A stretch of DNA of 36,597 nt. Origin: Clostridia bacterium (GTDB taxonomy: Bacteria; Bacillota_A; Clostridia; Oscillospirales; CAG-272). Each line of letters starts with the position of its first letter. Position 1 is the first letter of the stretch. Below the pieces are notes generated by a model that was given only the letters and a program-made list of their open reading frames with translations, was not told where the DNA came from and searched no databases. The position numbers were made by a program, and so were the translations under genes. Shown here in pieces: positions 1 to 8,329 of the stretch. Location: the NCBI GenBank assembly GCA_017632155.1, contig JAGBRZ010000014.1:1-36597 (forward strand). Direction: 5' to 3'.

Positions 1-696
1 GAAATCGAGCTCGATGTAGGTGGGCTTATCGGGAGCCATAATGGGGGAAACGCCCATCTCGAGGAAGCCGGGCTTCTCGTACTGAGGCTCGTTGCCGGTG
101 TCCTCAAGGTCGAGACCCTCGTGCGAGAGGTGCCAGAGGTTCTTATCCTTCGAATAGTTGGTCTCGCGGTTGATCTTGAGCGGTACGTTGTGCGCTTCCG
201 CATAATCGATCTCTTCCTCACGGGACTTGATATCCCACTCTCTCCAGGGAGCGATGATGGGCATATCGGGCGCAAAGCGCTTGATGGTCAGCTCGAAACG
301 AACCTGGTCGTTGCCCTTACCGGTGCAGCCGTGACAGATAGCGTCGCAGCCTTCCTTGAGCGCGATCTCAACGAGCGCCTTTGCGATGCAGGGACGAGCG
401 TGCGAAGTGCCAAGGAGGTATTCCTCATAGATCGCGCCCGCCTTCATGGTGGGGATGATGTAATTGTCAACGTAGTCGTCGCAGAGGTCGAGGACGTAGA
501 GCTTGGACGCGCCGGTCTTCAGCGCCTTTTCCTCAAGTCCCTCAAGCTCGTCAGCCTGACCGACGTTGCCCGAGATAGCGATTACTTCGCAGTTGTTGTA
601 GTTTTCCTTGAGCCACGGGATAATAATCGATGTATCGAGACCGCCCGAATAAGCAAGGGCGACTTTTTTGATCTTGGATTTGTCGAGAACTTTCAT
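1..696 (-). CDS. argG: Argininosuccinate synthase, N-terminal part (cut by window edge)
   Basis: This enzyme joins citrulline and aspartate using ATP, the penultimate step of arginine synthesis in the cytoplasm. The 232 residues present start [19 protein letters not shown] and carry the N-type ATP pyrophosphatase loop SGGLDTS at about residues 17-23. The conserved stretch [14 protein letters not shown] follows, as expected for this family. The usual length is about 400 residues, so roughly 170 C-terminal residues lie outside the window. The start at 696 is set by an AAGGAG ribosome site eight to nine bases upstream and a strong promoter behind it. Identification is from direct reading of motifs and is secure. 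Confidence 0.96.
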   Translation of the reverse strand, partial: MKVLDKSKIKKVALAYSGGLDTSIIIPWLKENYNNCEVIAISGNVGQADELEGLEEKALKTGASKLYVLDLCDDYVDNYIIPTMKAGAIYEEYLLGTSHARPCIAKALVEIALKEGCDAICHGCTGKGNDQVRFELTIKRFAPDMPIIAPWREWDIKSREEEIDYAEAHNVPLKINRETNYSKDKNLWHLSHEGLDLEDTGNEPQYEKPGFLEMGVSPIMAPDKPTYIELDF

Positions 697-712
697 AATA
701 TACTCCTTGGTT

Positions 713-798
713 TGCATAAATATGCACGATTTTTTGAATACTTGCATATTATACTACATTTTAATGAATATGTCAATACCTAAAATGAATAAAAATGC
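713..798. promoter_or_regulatory. Possible ArgR operator cluster at the argG promoter
   Basis: Three AT-rich sites surround the promoter. ATGAATAAAAATGC at 785-798 lies just upstream of the -35 and resembles the Bacillus ARG box as I remember it. TGAATACTTGCATA at 735-748 touches the -10. TGCATAAATATGCA at 713-726 is a perfect inverted repeat in the leader. The motif matches are seen; binding by an ArgR repressor is inference, and no argR gene is in the window. Confidence 0.4.
748..776 (-). promoter_or_regulatory. Sigma-A promoter of argG
   Basis: On the minus strand TTGACA (771-776) and TATAAT (748-753) are separated by exactly 17 bases, a perfect consensus promoter. The leader to the argG start is about 45 bases. 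Confidence 0.88.
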
Positions 799-819
799 GG
801 TTTTTATAAAAAATTTCAC

Positions 820-918
820 GTTCCGCGAAGCGGAACATATCGTGCCGCGCCAAGCGGTATCTCGTGTGTAATATATCGCATCGGCGCAAGCCGATATATA
901 ACGCGACCTCCGCAGAGG
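820..918. repeat. Run of short perfect hairpins
   Basis: Between argG and the larger repeat are consecutive short inverted repeats: a 7-bp stem with loop GAA at 820-836, a weaker stem around 845-856, a 6-bp stem with loop GCAA at 880-895, and a 4-bp stem with loop CGCA at 907-918. No plausible gene is present. The same style of mini-hairpin recurs in other spacers of the window. Confidence 0.6.
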
Positions 919-1035
919 GCGCAATACCTAAAAAAATATATTCTCGCGCACATTGTATCAATATGATCAGTAGTACGTTGTTAATTCTAAAAATTGACAT
1001 TTCAGAACACTATGTTCGCACTCGCAAAACGGGGT

Positions 1036-1429
1036 GCAGGGGCGGTAGCCCCTGCAAAAGAAACGATGTCATCCTGAGGAGCGCCCGCAGGCAGCTCTGC
1101 GACGAAGGATCTCGTGCTGACCGAGTTGTTCCTCGGTCAGCGCGGTGCCATAACAAGGTAGTATGCTGTGAATTCCCGTACGACTAAAGTAAAACCGCTT
1201 TGTTCGCTCTTACTAAAGTCGATATAAACGAAATCACTATGTATTTTTGGAACTACACAGTGATTTTTCATTTTCATATATATTTAGTTTTTTTGGTGCG
1301 GTGCAAACCACATCGCCAGCACCGCGACGCGCAAAGAACAATTTGCGCGTCACGAGATCCTTCGGGCGTATATACCTGCGGGCACGCCCTCAGGATGACA
1401 TCGTTTCTTTCGAAGGGGGCTGCGCCCCC
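1036..1429. repeat. Large imperfect palindrome with TCATCCTGAG-type arms
   Basis: Two arms, about 1058-1116 and 1351-1409, are inverted copies of each other. Each runs from the AAGAAACGATGTCATCCTGA side to the AAGGATCTCGTG side; the outer 22 bases and inner 12 bases match perfectly while the middles diverge. Outside each arm is a GC-rich hairpin (1036-1055 and 1415-1429). Between them are further hairpins at 1117-1140, about 1235-1266 and 1326-1351. Short reading frames here have no ribosome sites and no recognisable product. The structure resembles a MITE or a pair of REP-like elements in inverted orientation. Confidence 0.65.
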
Positions 1430-1483
1430 TTCACCCTTGCTTGCAAGTGCGAACATTGCAAACATTGATATAATACGCTATAT

Positions 1484-1517
1484 AAAAATCAGTTGCCGAC
1501 AAAATGTCGACAACTGA
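1484..1517 (-). terminator. Terminator after the first anti-sigma gene
   Basis: A 12-bp stem with one mismatch (1490-1501 with 1505-1516) lies directly after the stop of the minus-strand gene. It is followed in the transcript by GATTTTTATA. Confidence 0.7.
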
Positions 1518-1526
1518 AATGAATAT

Positions 1527-2252
1527 TTATTCAGCTGCAGAAGTAGCCTCGGGGTATGGGCTGGGTATGCTCACCCATACCATTTGCCAGCCGCGCCAAT
1601 ATTTGCCAAGATCTTTGTTTTTCATCAGTACAAATTTGATATCCTCATAATAAATATTTGGTAGCCAGGCTTTACTTTTTGTCCATACCGGAGTTTTCAT
1701 TGAAAGGTAAATCACCATATAATCGTGATAATCCTCAAATTGTGTCACGTGATTAGGATCTTCATTCCATTCTTTCCACTCATTAAGGCATTCGTCATCG
1801 CCCGCAAATCTTACCGACTTAACATCGTAACCGAAATCCAGAGAATTTACAAATTCGCTAAGTATCGCATCAATAGCTGCTTGTCGATCTTCAATCAAAT
1901 AGAATTCCGATTCACCGTAATCGATCTCTGGGGTTTTGTTTTGCTCATCAATGATATTATAGACAAAAGTGCCACCTCCGACAAGCAACGCAACCGAAAA
2001 AACGACAGCTATAACCGAAGTCACGATCCTTTTTAGCATTTTCTGCTTGACTATCCGCAGCGGCAAAATTTTCTTTTGCGCTTCCTCATCCGCGATATTT
2101 TCCTCGTCGGTGGCGGTCATCGAAAAATAAAGCTCATTACACTCGGGACATTTGGAAAGATGTGCCTCGACAAACTGCGCGCTTTCGGGGCTTGCCATAT
2201 TCTCGATATAGAGCGGCAAAAGGTCGCGGACTATGTTGCATTCGTTTTTCAT
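1527..2252 (-). CDS. Zinc-finger anti-sigma factor, single-pass membrane protein
   Basis: A 241-residue partner of the adjacent ECF sigma factor. The N terminus has the zf-HC2 anti-sigma signature: Cys5, then His31-x3-Cys35-x2-Cys38 in the segment EAHLSKCPEC. Such domains bind and hold the sigma factor in the cytoplasm. One membrane helix follows at about residues 76-100, then an extracellular region of about 140 residues that I do not recognise and that presumably senses the signal. The start at 2252 is chosen because it overlaps the sigma stop by four bases (ATGA) and has GAGGAAAAG just upstream. Membrane topology and role are family inference; the zinc ligands are seen. Confidence 0.85.
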   Translation of the reverse strand: MKNECNIVRDLLPLYIENMASPESAQFVEAHLSKCPECNELYFSMTATDEENIADEEAQKKILPLRIVKQKMLKRIVTSVIAVVFSVALLVGGGTFVYNIIDEQNKTPEIDYGESEFYLIEDRQAAIDAILSEFVNSLDFGYDVKSVRFAGDDECLNEWKEWNEDPNHVTQFEDYHDYMVIYLSMKTPVWTKSKAWLPNIYYEDIKFVLMKNKDLGKYWRGWQMVWVSIPSPYPEATSAAE

Positions 2253-2740
2253 TTCTTTTCCTCCATTCGTTCCTTTATCATATTTTTTGCACGGTGATAG
2301 GTGACGCACGCCCAGTTATCGGTCTTGCCGAAGAGCTTGCCGATCTCGCGGAACTCAAGCTCGGCGAAGACGCGCCACATAAAGACCTCGCGGTATGGGT
2401 CGGGGATCGAGTGCAATATCCGCCTTATCTGCTCCGCGTGTGAGCGATCCGCCGCGTGCTCGCCGAGGTCGGCTGAGTCGTCGGGCATCTCGTCGAACCC
2501 GTCATCGTGGATGCTGACGATCGGCTTTTTCTTTTTTAAGTACTGATAATAGCAGTTCTTCGCGATCCCGCAAAGCCAGACGCGGACTTCGCTCTCGCCG
2601 CGGAACTTATCGAGCGAGGAAAGCGCCGCGAAAAACGCCTCGCTCGTTATCTCCTCCGCCACGTGCTCGTCACCCGAAAGCCGCAGCATATATCGGTACA
2701 CGTCGGAGAAATATTCGGTGTATATCTCCTCGAACTTCAT
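2249..2740 (-). CDS. ECF RNA polymerase sigma factor
   Basis: A 163-residue ECF-type sigma-70 factor that directs RNA polymerase to a small stress or envelope regulon. Region 2 is seen as YTEYFSDVYRYMLRLSGDEH followed by AEEITSEAFFAAL. Region 4 is seen as IPDPYREVFMWRVFAELEFR and the following helix-turn-helix. Its length is typical of the family. The start at 2740 follows the strong site GGGAGGTGG; a longer frame upstream runs through repeat DNA and has no ribosome site. It is translationally coupled to the anti-sigma gene by an ATGA overlap. The target genes cannot be read from the window. Confidence 0.9.
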   Translation of the reverse strand: MKFEEIYTEYFSDVYRYMLRLSGDEHVAEEITSEAFFAALSSLDKFRGESEVRVWLCGIAKNCYYQYLKKKKPIVSIHDDGFDEMPDDSADLGEHAADRSHAEQIRRILHSIPDPYREVFMWRVFAELEFREIGKLFGKTDNWACVTYHRAKNMIKERMEEKK

Positions 2741-2764
2741 CACCTGCCACCTCCCTTCATCTAT

Positions 2765-2792
2765 TAGTGTCGAAAATGGTGGGAATCTTACA
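2765..2792 (-). promoter_or_regulatory. Possible ECF-type autoregulated promoter
   Basis: On the minus strand TGTAAG and CGACACTA lie 14 bases apart, 25-52 bases ahead of the sigma start. No sigma-A promoter is visible there. The resemblance to ECF promoters (-35 with an AA core, -10 CGAC) is an inference, and the spacer is slightly short. Confidence 0.28.
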
Positions 2793-2811
2793 AATTTTTT
2801 TATTATTTTTT

Positions 2812-3193
2812 CGCGCCCTTCGGGCGCGGGATGACAGGAGCGCGTACTTGCCTTCGGCAAGTTGCAACTCTTGCTTGTCGGCTCCCGCCTCCATTTTCCT
2901 TCGGAAAACCGCAAGAGCTGCACTTCCCTACATTCGGGAAGTATTGACTCTGTCCAAAATCGAGAAGATATTTGCCTGCGGCAAATTCGCTTCACGATTT
3001 TGAAGCACGGAAGCGAAGGCTGAAGCCTTCGCATTAAATCGAGACGCTGTCTCGAGCTCTGTTTAAGAAACTTTTCGAGAAAAGTTTCTTAAAAATCTTC
3101 AAAAGCTTTTATTTCGCGCGGCTCTGGCGGTTTTCTGAAGGAAAATGGAGGCGTGAGCCGACAAGACAGAGTCGCAGCTTGCCGCAGGCAAGC
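2812..3193. repeat. Palindromic repeat block (family C) built of mini-hairpins
   Basis: Fills most of the gap before the sigma gene. Outer arms at about 2846-2925 and 3121-3193 are imperfect inverted copies sharing the CTCCATTTTCCTTC core. Nested inside are short perfect hairpins with tiny loops: 2812-2828 (loop TTC), 2846-2862 (TTC), 2894-2908 (TTC), 2922-2942, 2970-2986 (TGC), 3013-3032 (TGAA), 3041-3053 (GCT), and 3177-3193 (GCA). Another lies near 3065-3090. Part of the block (2922-3012) occurs again, inverted, near 35565-35645. No gene is seen here. Confidence 0.65.
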
Positions 3194-3260
3194 ATACCTT
3201 TCTGAAAAAGGTGGACTAAAACTTTTCCACTATTGTTGAAACAAAATTCACAGTCTCATC

Positions 3261-3293
3261 TTTCTGTCCACTGTCCACTAACCACTGTCCACT
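3261..3293. repeat. Detached arm of the family A repeat
   Basis: These 33 bases, beginning TTTCTGTCCACTGTCCACT, are identical to the right arm of the complete family A copy at 25674-25915. No left arm or central hairpin is present, so this is a relic or half element. It directly precedes the infB terminator. Confidence 0.8.
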
Positions 3294-3294
3294 A

Positions 3295-3324
3295 AAAAAT
3301 GGGAAGCTTCCGCTTCCCATTTTT
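3295..3324 (-). terminator. Terminator of the nusA-infB operon
   Basis: A 13-bp perfect stem (3295-3307 with 3312-3324) with loop TTCC lies just after the infB stop and ends in a T run on the minus strand. It marks the end of the operon; no rbfA follows. Confidence 0.88.
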
Positions 3325-3328
3325 ATAT

Positions 3329-6064
3329 TTACTGCTCAATCTCTTCCATAACGAAAGCTTCGAGTATATCGCCAAGCTTGAGGTCATTGAACTTCTCAAG
3401 TCCGACACCGCACTCGTAGCCCTGCGCAACTTCGCTGACGTCGTCCTTGAAGCGGCGGAGAGATGAAATTTTATCCTCGTATACAACGATACCGTCACGT
3501 ACTACGCGGATCTGCGACTTACGTGTGATCTTACCGTCAAGCACGTAAGAACCTGCGATGAAGCCGACGTTCGGAACGTGGATGACCTGACGGACCTCGA
3601 TATGACCGAGAAGCTTCTCCTGGAATTTGGGAGCAAGCATACCCTTCATAGCCGCGGTGATCTCGTTGATGCAGTCATAGATGATACGGTAAGTGCGGAT
3701 ATCAACGCCCTGACGCTCTGCGGAATCAAGCGCGGTACGGTCGGGACGGGTGTTAAATCCGACGATGATAGCGTTCGATGCCGCCGCGAACATAACGTCG
3801 CCCTCGGTGATACCGCCCGCTGCCGCGTGGATAACGCGAACTCTGACTTCCTCGTTTGTGATCTTCTCAAGCGACTGCTTTACTGCCTCTGCGGAGCCTG
3901 CAACGTCTGCCTTGACGATGACGTTGAGCTCCTTGACGCCTTCCTGAATCTGCGCAAAGAGATCGTTGAGGTTGGTTCTTGCGTTTGCCTTGAACTCCTC
4001 TTCCTTTGCCTGAGCACGTCTCTGCTCTGCAAGCTCTCTTGCCATTCTCTCGTCAACAACTGCGTTGACCTCGTCACCTGCCTGAGGAACGTCCGCAAGA
4101 CCGGTGATCTCAACGGGCATCGAGGGAGGAGCAACCTTTACGGTTCTGCCGGTGTGGTCGGTCATTGCACGAACACGTCCGACGGATGTGCCCGCGATGA
4201 CAATATCACCCGCGCGAAGCGTACCGTTCTGAATGAGGACGGTTGCAACGGGTCCGCGTCCCTTGTCGAGCTTCGACTCGATGACGATACCCTTTGCACG
4301 GCGATTGGGGTTAGCCTTATATTCCTGCATTTCGGCAATGAGAAGGATCGATTCAAGAAGATCGTCGATACCCTCGCGCTTGAGAGCCGAAACGGGGATG
4401 CACATTACGTCGCCGCCCCATTCCTCGGGAATGAGCTCGTACTGGGTAAGTGCGGTCTTGATATTATCGGGATTTGCAGTGGGCTTATCCATCTTGTTGA
4501 TGGCAACGATGATCTGAACGCCTGCTGCCTTTGCGTGGTTGATCGCCTCAACGGTCTGGGGCATGATACCGTCATCCGCCGCTACAACGAGGATGGCAAT
4601 ATCGGTTGCCTGCGCGCCGCGGGCACGCATTGCGGTGAACGCCTCGTGACCGGGGGTATCAAGGAAGGTGATCTCCTTGCCGTTGATCTTTACGCGGTAT
4701 GCACCGATGTGCTGTGTAATACCGCCCGCCTCGCCTGCGGTTACGCGGGTGTTACGGATAGCGTCGAGGAGCGAGGTCTTACCGTGGTCAACGTGACCCA
4801 TTACGCAAACAACGGGTGCGCGCTCGACGAGGTTTTCGGGAGAATCCTCCTCTTCCTCGAAAAGTCTGTCCTCGATGCTGACAACAACTTCCTTGGTGAT
4901 CTCTGCACCGAGCTCATCTGCGATGAGGAATGCGGTGTCGAAATCGATGGTCTGGTTGAGGGTCACCATCATTCCCATCAGCATAAGTCTCTTGATAACT
5001 TCGCCTGCGGGAGCCTTGATTCTCGATGCGAATTCGCCAACGGTGATCTCATCGGGGATCTCTGCCTTTACGGGAACCTTCTTTGCGGGCGCGGGAGGAG
5101 GAGTGGGAACGAATCCACCCTTCTTGCCGTTCTTGCCGCCCTTATTGTTGTTATTGTTGTTATTTCTGTCGTTCTTATTCTGCTGACGGTTATCCTTGCC
5201 GCCCTTCTGATCCTTGCGGTTATCGTTTTTGCCGCCCTGATTCTGACCCTTCTGGCCCTGTCTGTTTCCGCCTTCTTTTTCTGCATTCTGAGCAGCGGGG
5301 GACTTCTTTACCTTCTGGCTTCCGCCGCGGTCATCACGGATATTTTCGGGAACGATTCCGTCAAGGGTATCATCGTACTTCGAAAGGTCAACGGCACCGC
5401 TGCCTCTGGTGTCAACAACGCGTGTTGCCGCCTTGGGGCTGACGGTTACGACCTCGCGCTCGCCCTCGGGGCGCGCCGCCGCACGCATATCGATAGCAGT
5501 TCTGCCCGACTTCTTCTCCTGGGGCTTCTCCTGCTTCTTTTCCTGCTTTTCCTGCTTCGATTTTTCGCTGGACGCACTCATACGGGACTCAAAACGCTCG
5601 CCCGCACTGCGCGCGATGTTCTGCTTTTCCTGGGGCTTCACCTCTGCGGGCTTCTGCTCCTCTGCCTTGACCTCGGGCTTCTTTTCCTCGGTCTTGGGCG
5701 CGGGCTTCTGCTCTGCGGGCTTTGCCTCGGGCTTCTTTTCTTCTGCCTTTTTCTCGGGCTTCGCAGACTTTGCCTCTGCCTTTACTTCAGGCTTTTCAGC
5801 CTTGGGCTTTGCTTCGGTCTTCGTCTCTGCGGCTTTTTTCCGCAAAGAGGGTATGCCTGTCACGCCGTCGATATAATCCTCGATACCAACGATCTGATGC
5901 GACTTTGTGAGAGTCTCCCAAATCACATCAAGCTCGAAGGTTTCAAGAGCCTTTTGTGTTTTGGCGTCAAGTCCCGCCGCCGCCATAACATCGGTGAGTT
6001 CCTTTGTCTTGAGCGAAAGGTCCTTTGCCAACTGATTCACTTTATACTGAGAGCCGACTGCCAT
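3329..6064 (-). CDS. infB: Translation initiation factor IF-2
   Basis: A GTPase that places initiator tRNA on the 30S subunit and promotes 50S joining. It has 911 residues from this start. Order: first IF2N domain (about 6-60); a charged Lys/Glu/Pro/Ala linker (about 80-190); a Gly/Asn/Lys low-complexity linker with seven Asn in a row (about 260-320); a second IF2N domain (about 335-395); then the G domain with GHVDHGKT (about 423-430), DTPGH and NKMD; then domains II-IV. The start at 6064 is preferred: AAGGAGG ends 12 bases before it, whereas the in-frame ATG at 6076 directly abuts that site and could not use it. Last gene of its operon, followed by a terminator. Confidence 0.95.
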   Translation of the reverse strand: MAVGSQYKVNQLAKDLSLKTKELTDVMAAAGLDAKTQKALETFELDVIWETLTKSHQIVGIEDYIDGVTGIPSLRKKAAETKTEAKPKAEKPEVKAEAKSAKPEKKAEEKKPEAKPAEQKPAPKTEEKKPEVKAEEQKPAEVKPQEKQNIARSAGERFESRMSASSEKSKQEKQEKKQEKPQEKKSGRTAIDMRAAARPEGEREVVTVSPKAATRVVDTRGSGAVDLSKYDDTLDGIVPENIRDDRGGSQKVKKSPAAQNAEKEGGNRQGQKGQNQGGKNDNRKDQKGGKDNRQQNKNDRNNNNNNNKGGKNGKKGGFVPTPPPAPAKKVPVKAEIPDEITVGEFASRIKAPAGEVIKRLMLMGMMVTLNQTIDFDTAFLIADELGAEITKEVVVSIEDRLFEEEEDSPENLVERAPVVCVMGHVDHGKTSLLDAIRNTRVTAGEAGGITQHIGAYRVKINGKEITFLDTPGHEAFTAMRARGAQATDIAILVVAADDGIMPQTVEAINHAKAAGVQIIVAINKMDKPTANPDNIKTALTQYELIPEEWGGDVMCIPVSALKREGIDDLLESILLIAEMQEYKANPNRRAKGIVIESKLDKGRGPVATVLIQNGTLRAGDIVIAGTSVGRVRAMTDHTGRTVKVAPPSMPVEITGLADVPQAGDEVNAVVDERMARELAEQRRAQAKEEEFKANARTNLNDLFAQIQEGVKELNVIVKADVAGSAEAVKQSLEKITNEEVRVRVIHAAAGGITEGDVMFAAASNAIIVGFNTRPDRTALDSAERQGVDIRTYRIIYDCINEITAAMKGMLAPKFQEKLLGHIEVRQVIHVPNVGFIAGSYVLDGKITRKSQIRVVRDGIVVYEDKISSLRRFKDDVSEVAQGYECGVGLEKFNDLKLGDILEAFVMEEIEQ

Positions 6065-6109
6065 ATTATCTGTCATCCTCCTTAACGGACACGTAATTCT
6101 GAAATTTGT

Positions 6110-6445
6110 TTATTCTTGTTCTGCGGAAGCTTCTTCCGCCTTCACCTCGACCGCCGATGCCATCGATGCATCGTTTATCGCCATAGCCGCAACGAGCGAT
6201 TTGCCCGTCGCCGCTCCGATTTCTGCGGACGTGAGATTTGTTTTGATTATTTTTACACCGTAAAAGCTTGCACGGTCAAAGAGTCTTTTCTCGGTTGCCG
6301 CCGAATTATCCGAGGCGGTAACGACCAAAACTGCCTTTCCTGCCTTCAGCGCCTCGCAGACGTTCACGGTTCCGCAAACGGCGCGGCGTGCGCGGATGCA
6401 CAGGCCAAGCATTCCGAGAAGCTTTTCCTTTGGGCTGTTTCCCAT
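6110..6445 (-). CDS. ylxQ: L7Ae/L30e-family RNA-binding protein YlxQ
   Basis: A 111-residue member of the L7Ae/L30e/S12e/Gadd45 fold, probably binding kink-turn RNA near the ribosome. Seen: the N-terminal KLLGMLGLCIRARRAVCG, then VLVVTASDNSAATEKRL and a C-terminal strand ending in an acidic Glu/Ala tail. It lies between ylxR and infB, its normal position in Bacillota. GGAGGAAAAGTG precedes the ATG at 6445; a longer frame upstream lies within ylxR and is not used. Its start shares one base with the ylxR stop (TGATG), so translation should be coupled. The exact role is not established. Confidence 0.9.
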   Translation of the reverse strand: MGNSPKEKLLGMLGLCIRARRAVCGTVNVCEALKAGKAVLVVTASDNSAATEKRLFDRASFYGVKIIKTNLTSAEIGAATGKSLVAAMAINDASMASAVEVKAEEASAEQE

Positions 6446-6738
6446 CACTTTTCCTCCGCGAGTGCGGCTTCGAGCGCGTCCCAAACCTCTTCCGGAATGG
6501 TGACACCGAGATTCGACTCGGCGCGGCGGCTCTTGCGCAGCTTTTTAAGACACGCGGGGTTTTTGCAGATATATGCGCCTCTGCCCGACTTTTTGCCCGT
6601 CATGTCAAGGGTTATCTCGCCCTCGGGGGTGCGAAGGATGCGGATAAGCTCTATCTTCGGCTTATGCTCGTTGCATCCGAGGCACTGGCGCATCGGTATC
6701 TTTCTGGGCGGCAAAGGATTGTTCTGTTTTTTTGCCAT
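6445..6738 (-). CDS. ylxR: YlxR family RNA-binding / nucleoid-associated protein
   Basis: A 97-residue basic protein of the YlxR (DUF448) family. Visible marks are the conserved RKIPMRQCLGC segment near residues 12-22, LIRILRTPEG, and GRGAYICKNPACL. In other Bacillota it binds RNA and affects RNase P or transcription; its role here is by homology. The start lies 18 bases after the nusA stop and has no Shine-Dalgarno match, so translation probably depends on coupling to nusA. The stop overlaps the ylxQ start by one base. Confidence 0.92.
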   Translation of the reverse strand: MAKKQNNPLPPRKIPMRQCLGCNEHKPKIELIRILRTPEGEITLDMTGKKSGRGAYICKNPACLKKLRKSRRAESNLGVTIPEEVWDALEAALAEEK

Positions 6739-6756
6739 TTTATTTTTAAATCGAAA

Positions 6757-7782
6757 TTATGCGGGTTTGATGTCGATCTTGCAGCCGGTGAGACGAGCGG
6801 CAAGGCGTGCGTTCTGACCCTCGCGTCCGATTGCGAGCGAGAGCTGATCTGCCTTTACGACAACGTGTGCGGTCTTCTCGCCGAGCATGGTTACCGACTC
6901 GACGGTTGCGGGTGCGAGAGCCGCTGCGATGTACTCTGCGGGATCCTCGCTGTACTTGATGATGTCGACCTTCTCGCCGTCAAGCTCACCAAGGATTGTA
7001 TTGATACGCATACCCTTTGCGCCGACGCAAGAGCCAACGGGATCAACGCTTTCATCCTCCGAATATACCGCGATCTTGGTTCTGGAGCCGGGCTCACGTG
7101 CGATACCCTTGATCGAAACAACGCCCTCCTGGATCTCGGGAACCTCAAGCTCGAACATACGGCGGACAAGTCCGGGATGCGCTCTTGAAATGGTTATCAG
7201 CGGTCCGCGAGCCTCGCGGTTTACCTCACAGATATAGATCTTGATCTTCTGACCGATAAAGAATTCCTCGCCGGGGATCTGCTCGGACTGACGCAGACGC
7301 GCGTTGCCGGTTCCGGTGAATATAACGACGTCGCCTGTTTCCTCGTCGATCTTGGATACGGTTGCGGTGATGATCTCCTCGCGCTTAGCCTCATAAGCCT
7401 CCTGCGCGATCTTTCTTTCCGCCTCACGGATCGCCTGAATGATTACCGAGCGAGCAGCACCCGCAGAAAGACGGCGGAAGTTCTTGGGCTTTACCTCAAA
7501 CTCAAGGATCTTGCCGACTGTGCTTCTCTTGTTGCGGAGTCTTGCTTCCTCAAGAGAGATCTCGGTTTCGGGATCCTCAACCTCTGCCACGATCGTCTTC
7601 TGCTGGAAAACGCGGACGTCCTTTTTATTTTCGTCAATGCTTACGCGAACGTTGGTGTTGTTGCCGTATTCCTTCTTATAAGCTGCAACAAGTGCCGCCT
7701 CGATCTTTTCGATCATATACTCCTTGGATATGCCTCGCTTCTGTTCAAGCTCGTCAAGTGCGGCAAAAAATTCCGAATTCAT
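6757..7782 (-). CDS. nusA: Transcription termination/antitermination factor NusA
   Basis: Binds RNA polymerase and nascent RNA and modulates pausing, termination and antitermination. The 341 residues comprise the N-terminal polymerase-binding domain (1 to about 125), an S1 domain (about 135-200), KH1 with VGAKGMRI, and KH2 with GREGQNARLAARLTGCKIDI at the C terminus. The acidic repeats of proteobacterial NusA are absent, as usual in Bacillota. AAAGGAC lies about 12 bases before the ATG at 7782. Third gene of the operon after the small basic gene and rimP. Confidence 0.96.
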   Translation of the reverse strand: MNSEFFAALDELEQKRGISKEYMIEKIEAALVAAYKKEYGNNTNVRVSIDENKKDVRVFQQKTIVAEVEDPETEISLEEARLRNKRSTVGKILEFEVKPKNFRRLSAGAARSVIIQAIREAERKIAQEAYEAKREEIITATVSKIDEETGDVVIFTGTGNARLRQSEQIPGEEFFIGQKIKIYICEVNREARGPLITISRAHPGLVRRMFELEVPEIQEGVVSIKGIAREPGSRTKIAVYSEDESVDPVGSCVGAKGMRINTILGELDGEKVDIIKYSEDPAEYIAAALAPATVESVTMLGEKTAHVVVKADQLSLAIGREGQNARLAARLTGCKIDIKPA

Positions 7783-7828
7783 TTTTCAATAAGTCCTTTC
7801 TGAATATGTGTGAGGGAATTTACTTAAT

Positions 7829-8329
7829 TTATATACTGTCAAAATCAAACAAAGTTTTCATCTTCGAGATCGCGTCGTAGGGGATAGCGAGCGTTTTTTC
7901 TCCTATATCAAGAAGAACGGGCTTTGCGGGATCGCACTCGCCGCCCTCAAAGCCGAGAAGAACACCGTCATATTTGCGGCTTCCCTCAAGAGGTGCGAAG
8001 AGCTTGACTTCGACACGCTCGCCCTCGCAGGCAACGATGTGCCAAGGCAGAGTGATGTCACGCTCGATTCCGGGGGAGGACACCTGAAGATAATAGGAGG
8101 TGTCGATAGGGTCGGTCTCGTCAAGAATGGGATCGACTGCGCGGTTGACGCGCTCGCAGTCTTCAATACCGATGCCGCCTTCGCGGTCGGTGTCGATGGT
8201 GATGCGGAGTATTCTGTCCGCGCCTTCCTTGACGAATTCAAGGTCCCAGATCTCACAGCCGCATTCGTGGACGGTTCCTTCGATCAGGGGGTAGACTCTC
8301 GCGGCAACTCCCGTAAGTTCTTTCTTCAT
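7829..8329 (-). CDS. rimP: Ribosome maturation factor RimP
   Basis: Needed for maturation of the 30S subunit. The 166 residues show the N-terminal domain (YPLIEGTVHECGCEIWDLEF, LRITIDTDREGGIGIEDCER), the diagnostic YYLQVSSPGIERDI, and an SH3-like C-terminal domain. The length is typical. The ATG at 8329 overlaps the stop of the preceding small gene by four bases (ATGA). Its only ribosome signal is the purine-rich run formed by the last lysine codons of that gene, so translation is probably coupled. Confidence 0.94.
   Translation of the reverse strand: MKKELTGVAARVYPLIEGTVHECGCEIWDLEFVKEGADRILRITIDTDREGGIGIEDCERVNRAVDPILDETDPIDTSYYLQVSSPGIERDITLPWHIVACEGERVEVKLFAPLEGSRKYDGVLLGFEGGECDPAKPVLLDIGEKTLAIPYDAISKMKTLFDFDSI

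Noticed and set aside
864..1517. Short open frames in the spacer after argG
   Set aside because: They run through inverted repeats, have no ribosome sites and resemble no protein; the translation follows the repeat units.
3261..3328. rbfA expected after infB
   Set aside because: A terminator directly follows infB and the next gene on that strand is the ECF sigma unit, so rbfA is not in this operon here.
6065..6076. infB start at the ATG at 6076
   Set aside because: The AAGGAGG sequence touches that ATG with no spacer; the in-frame ATG at 6064 has a 12-base spacer and begins MAVGSQYKV, so it is preferred though not proven.
3578..6085. An 835-residue open frame on the plus strand across infB
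   Set aside because: It is exactly antisense to infB and its translation is dominated by Leu/Cys/Asp runs that mirror Lys/Glu/Ala codons. Avoidance of TTA, CTA and TCA codons in the real gene leaves the opposite strand open. No ribosome site or domain.
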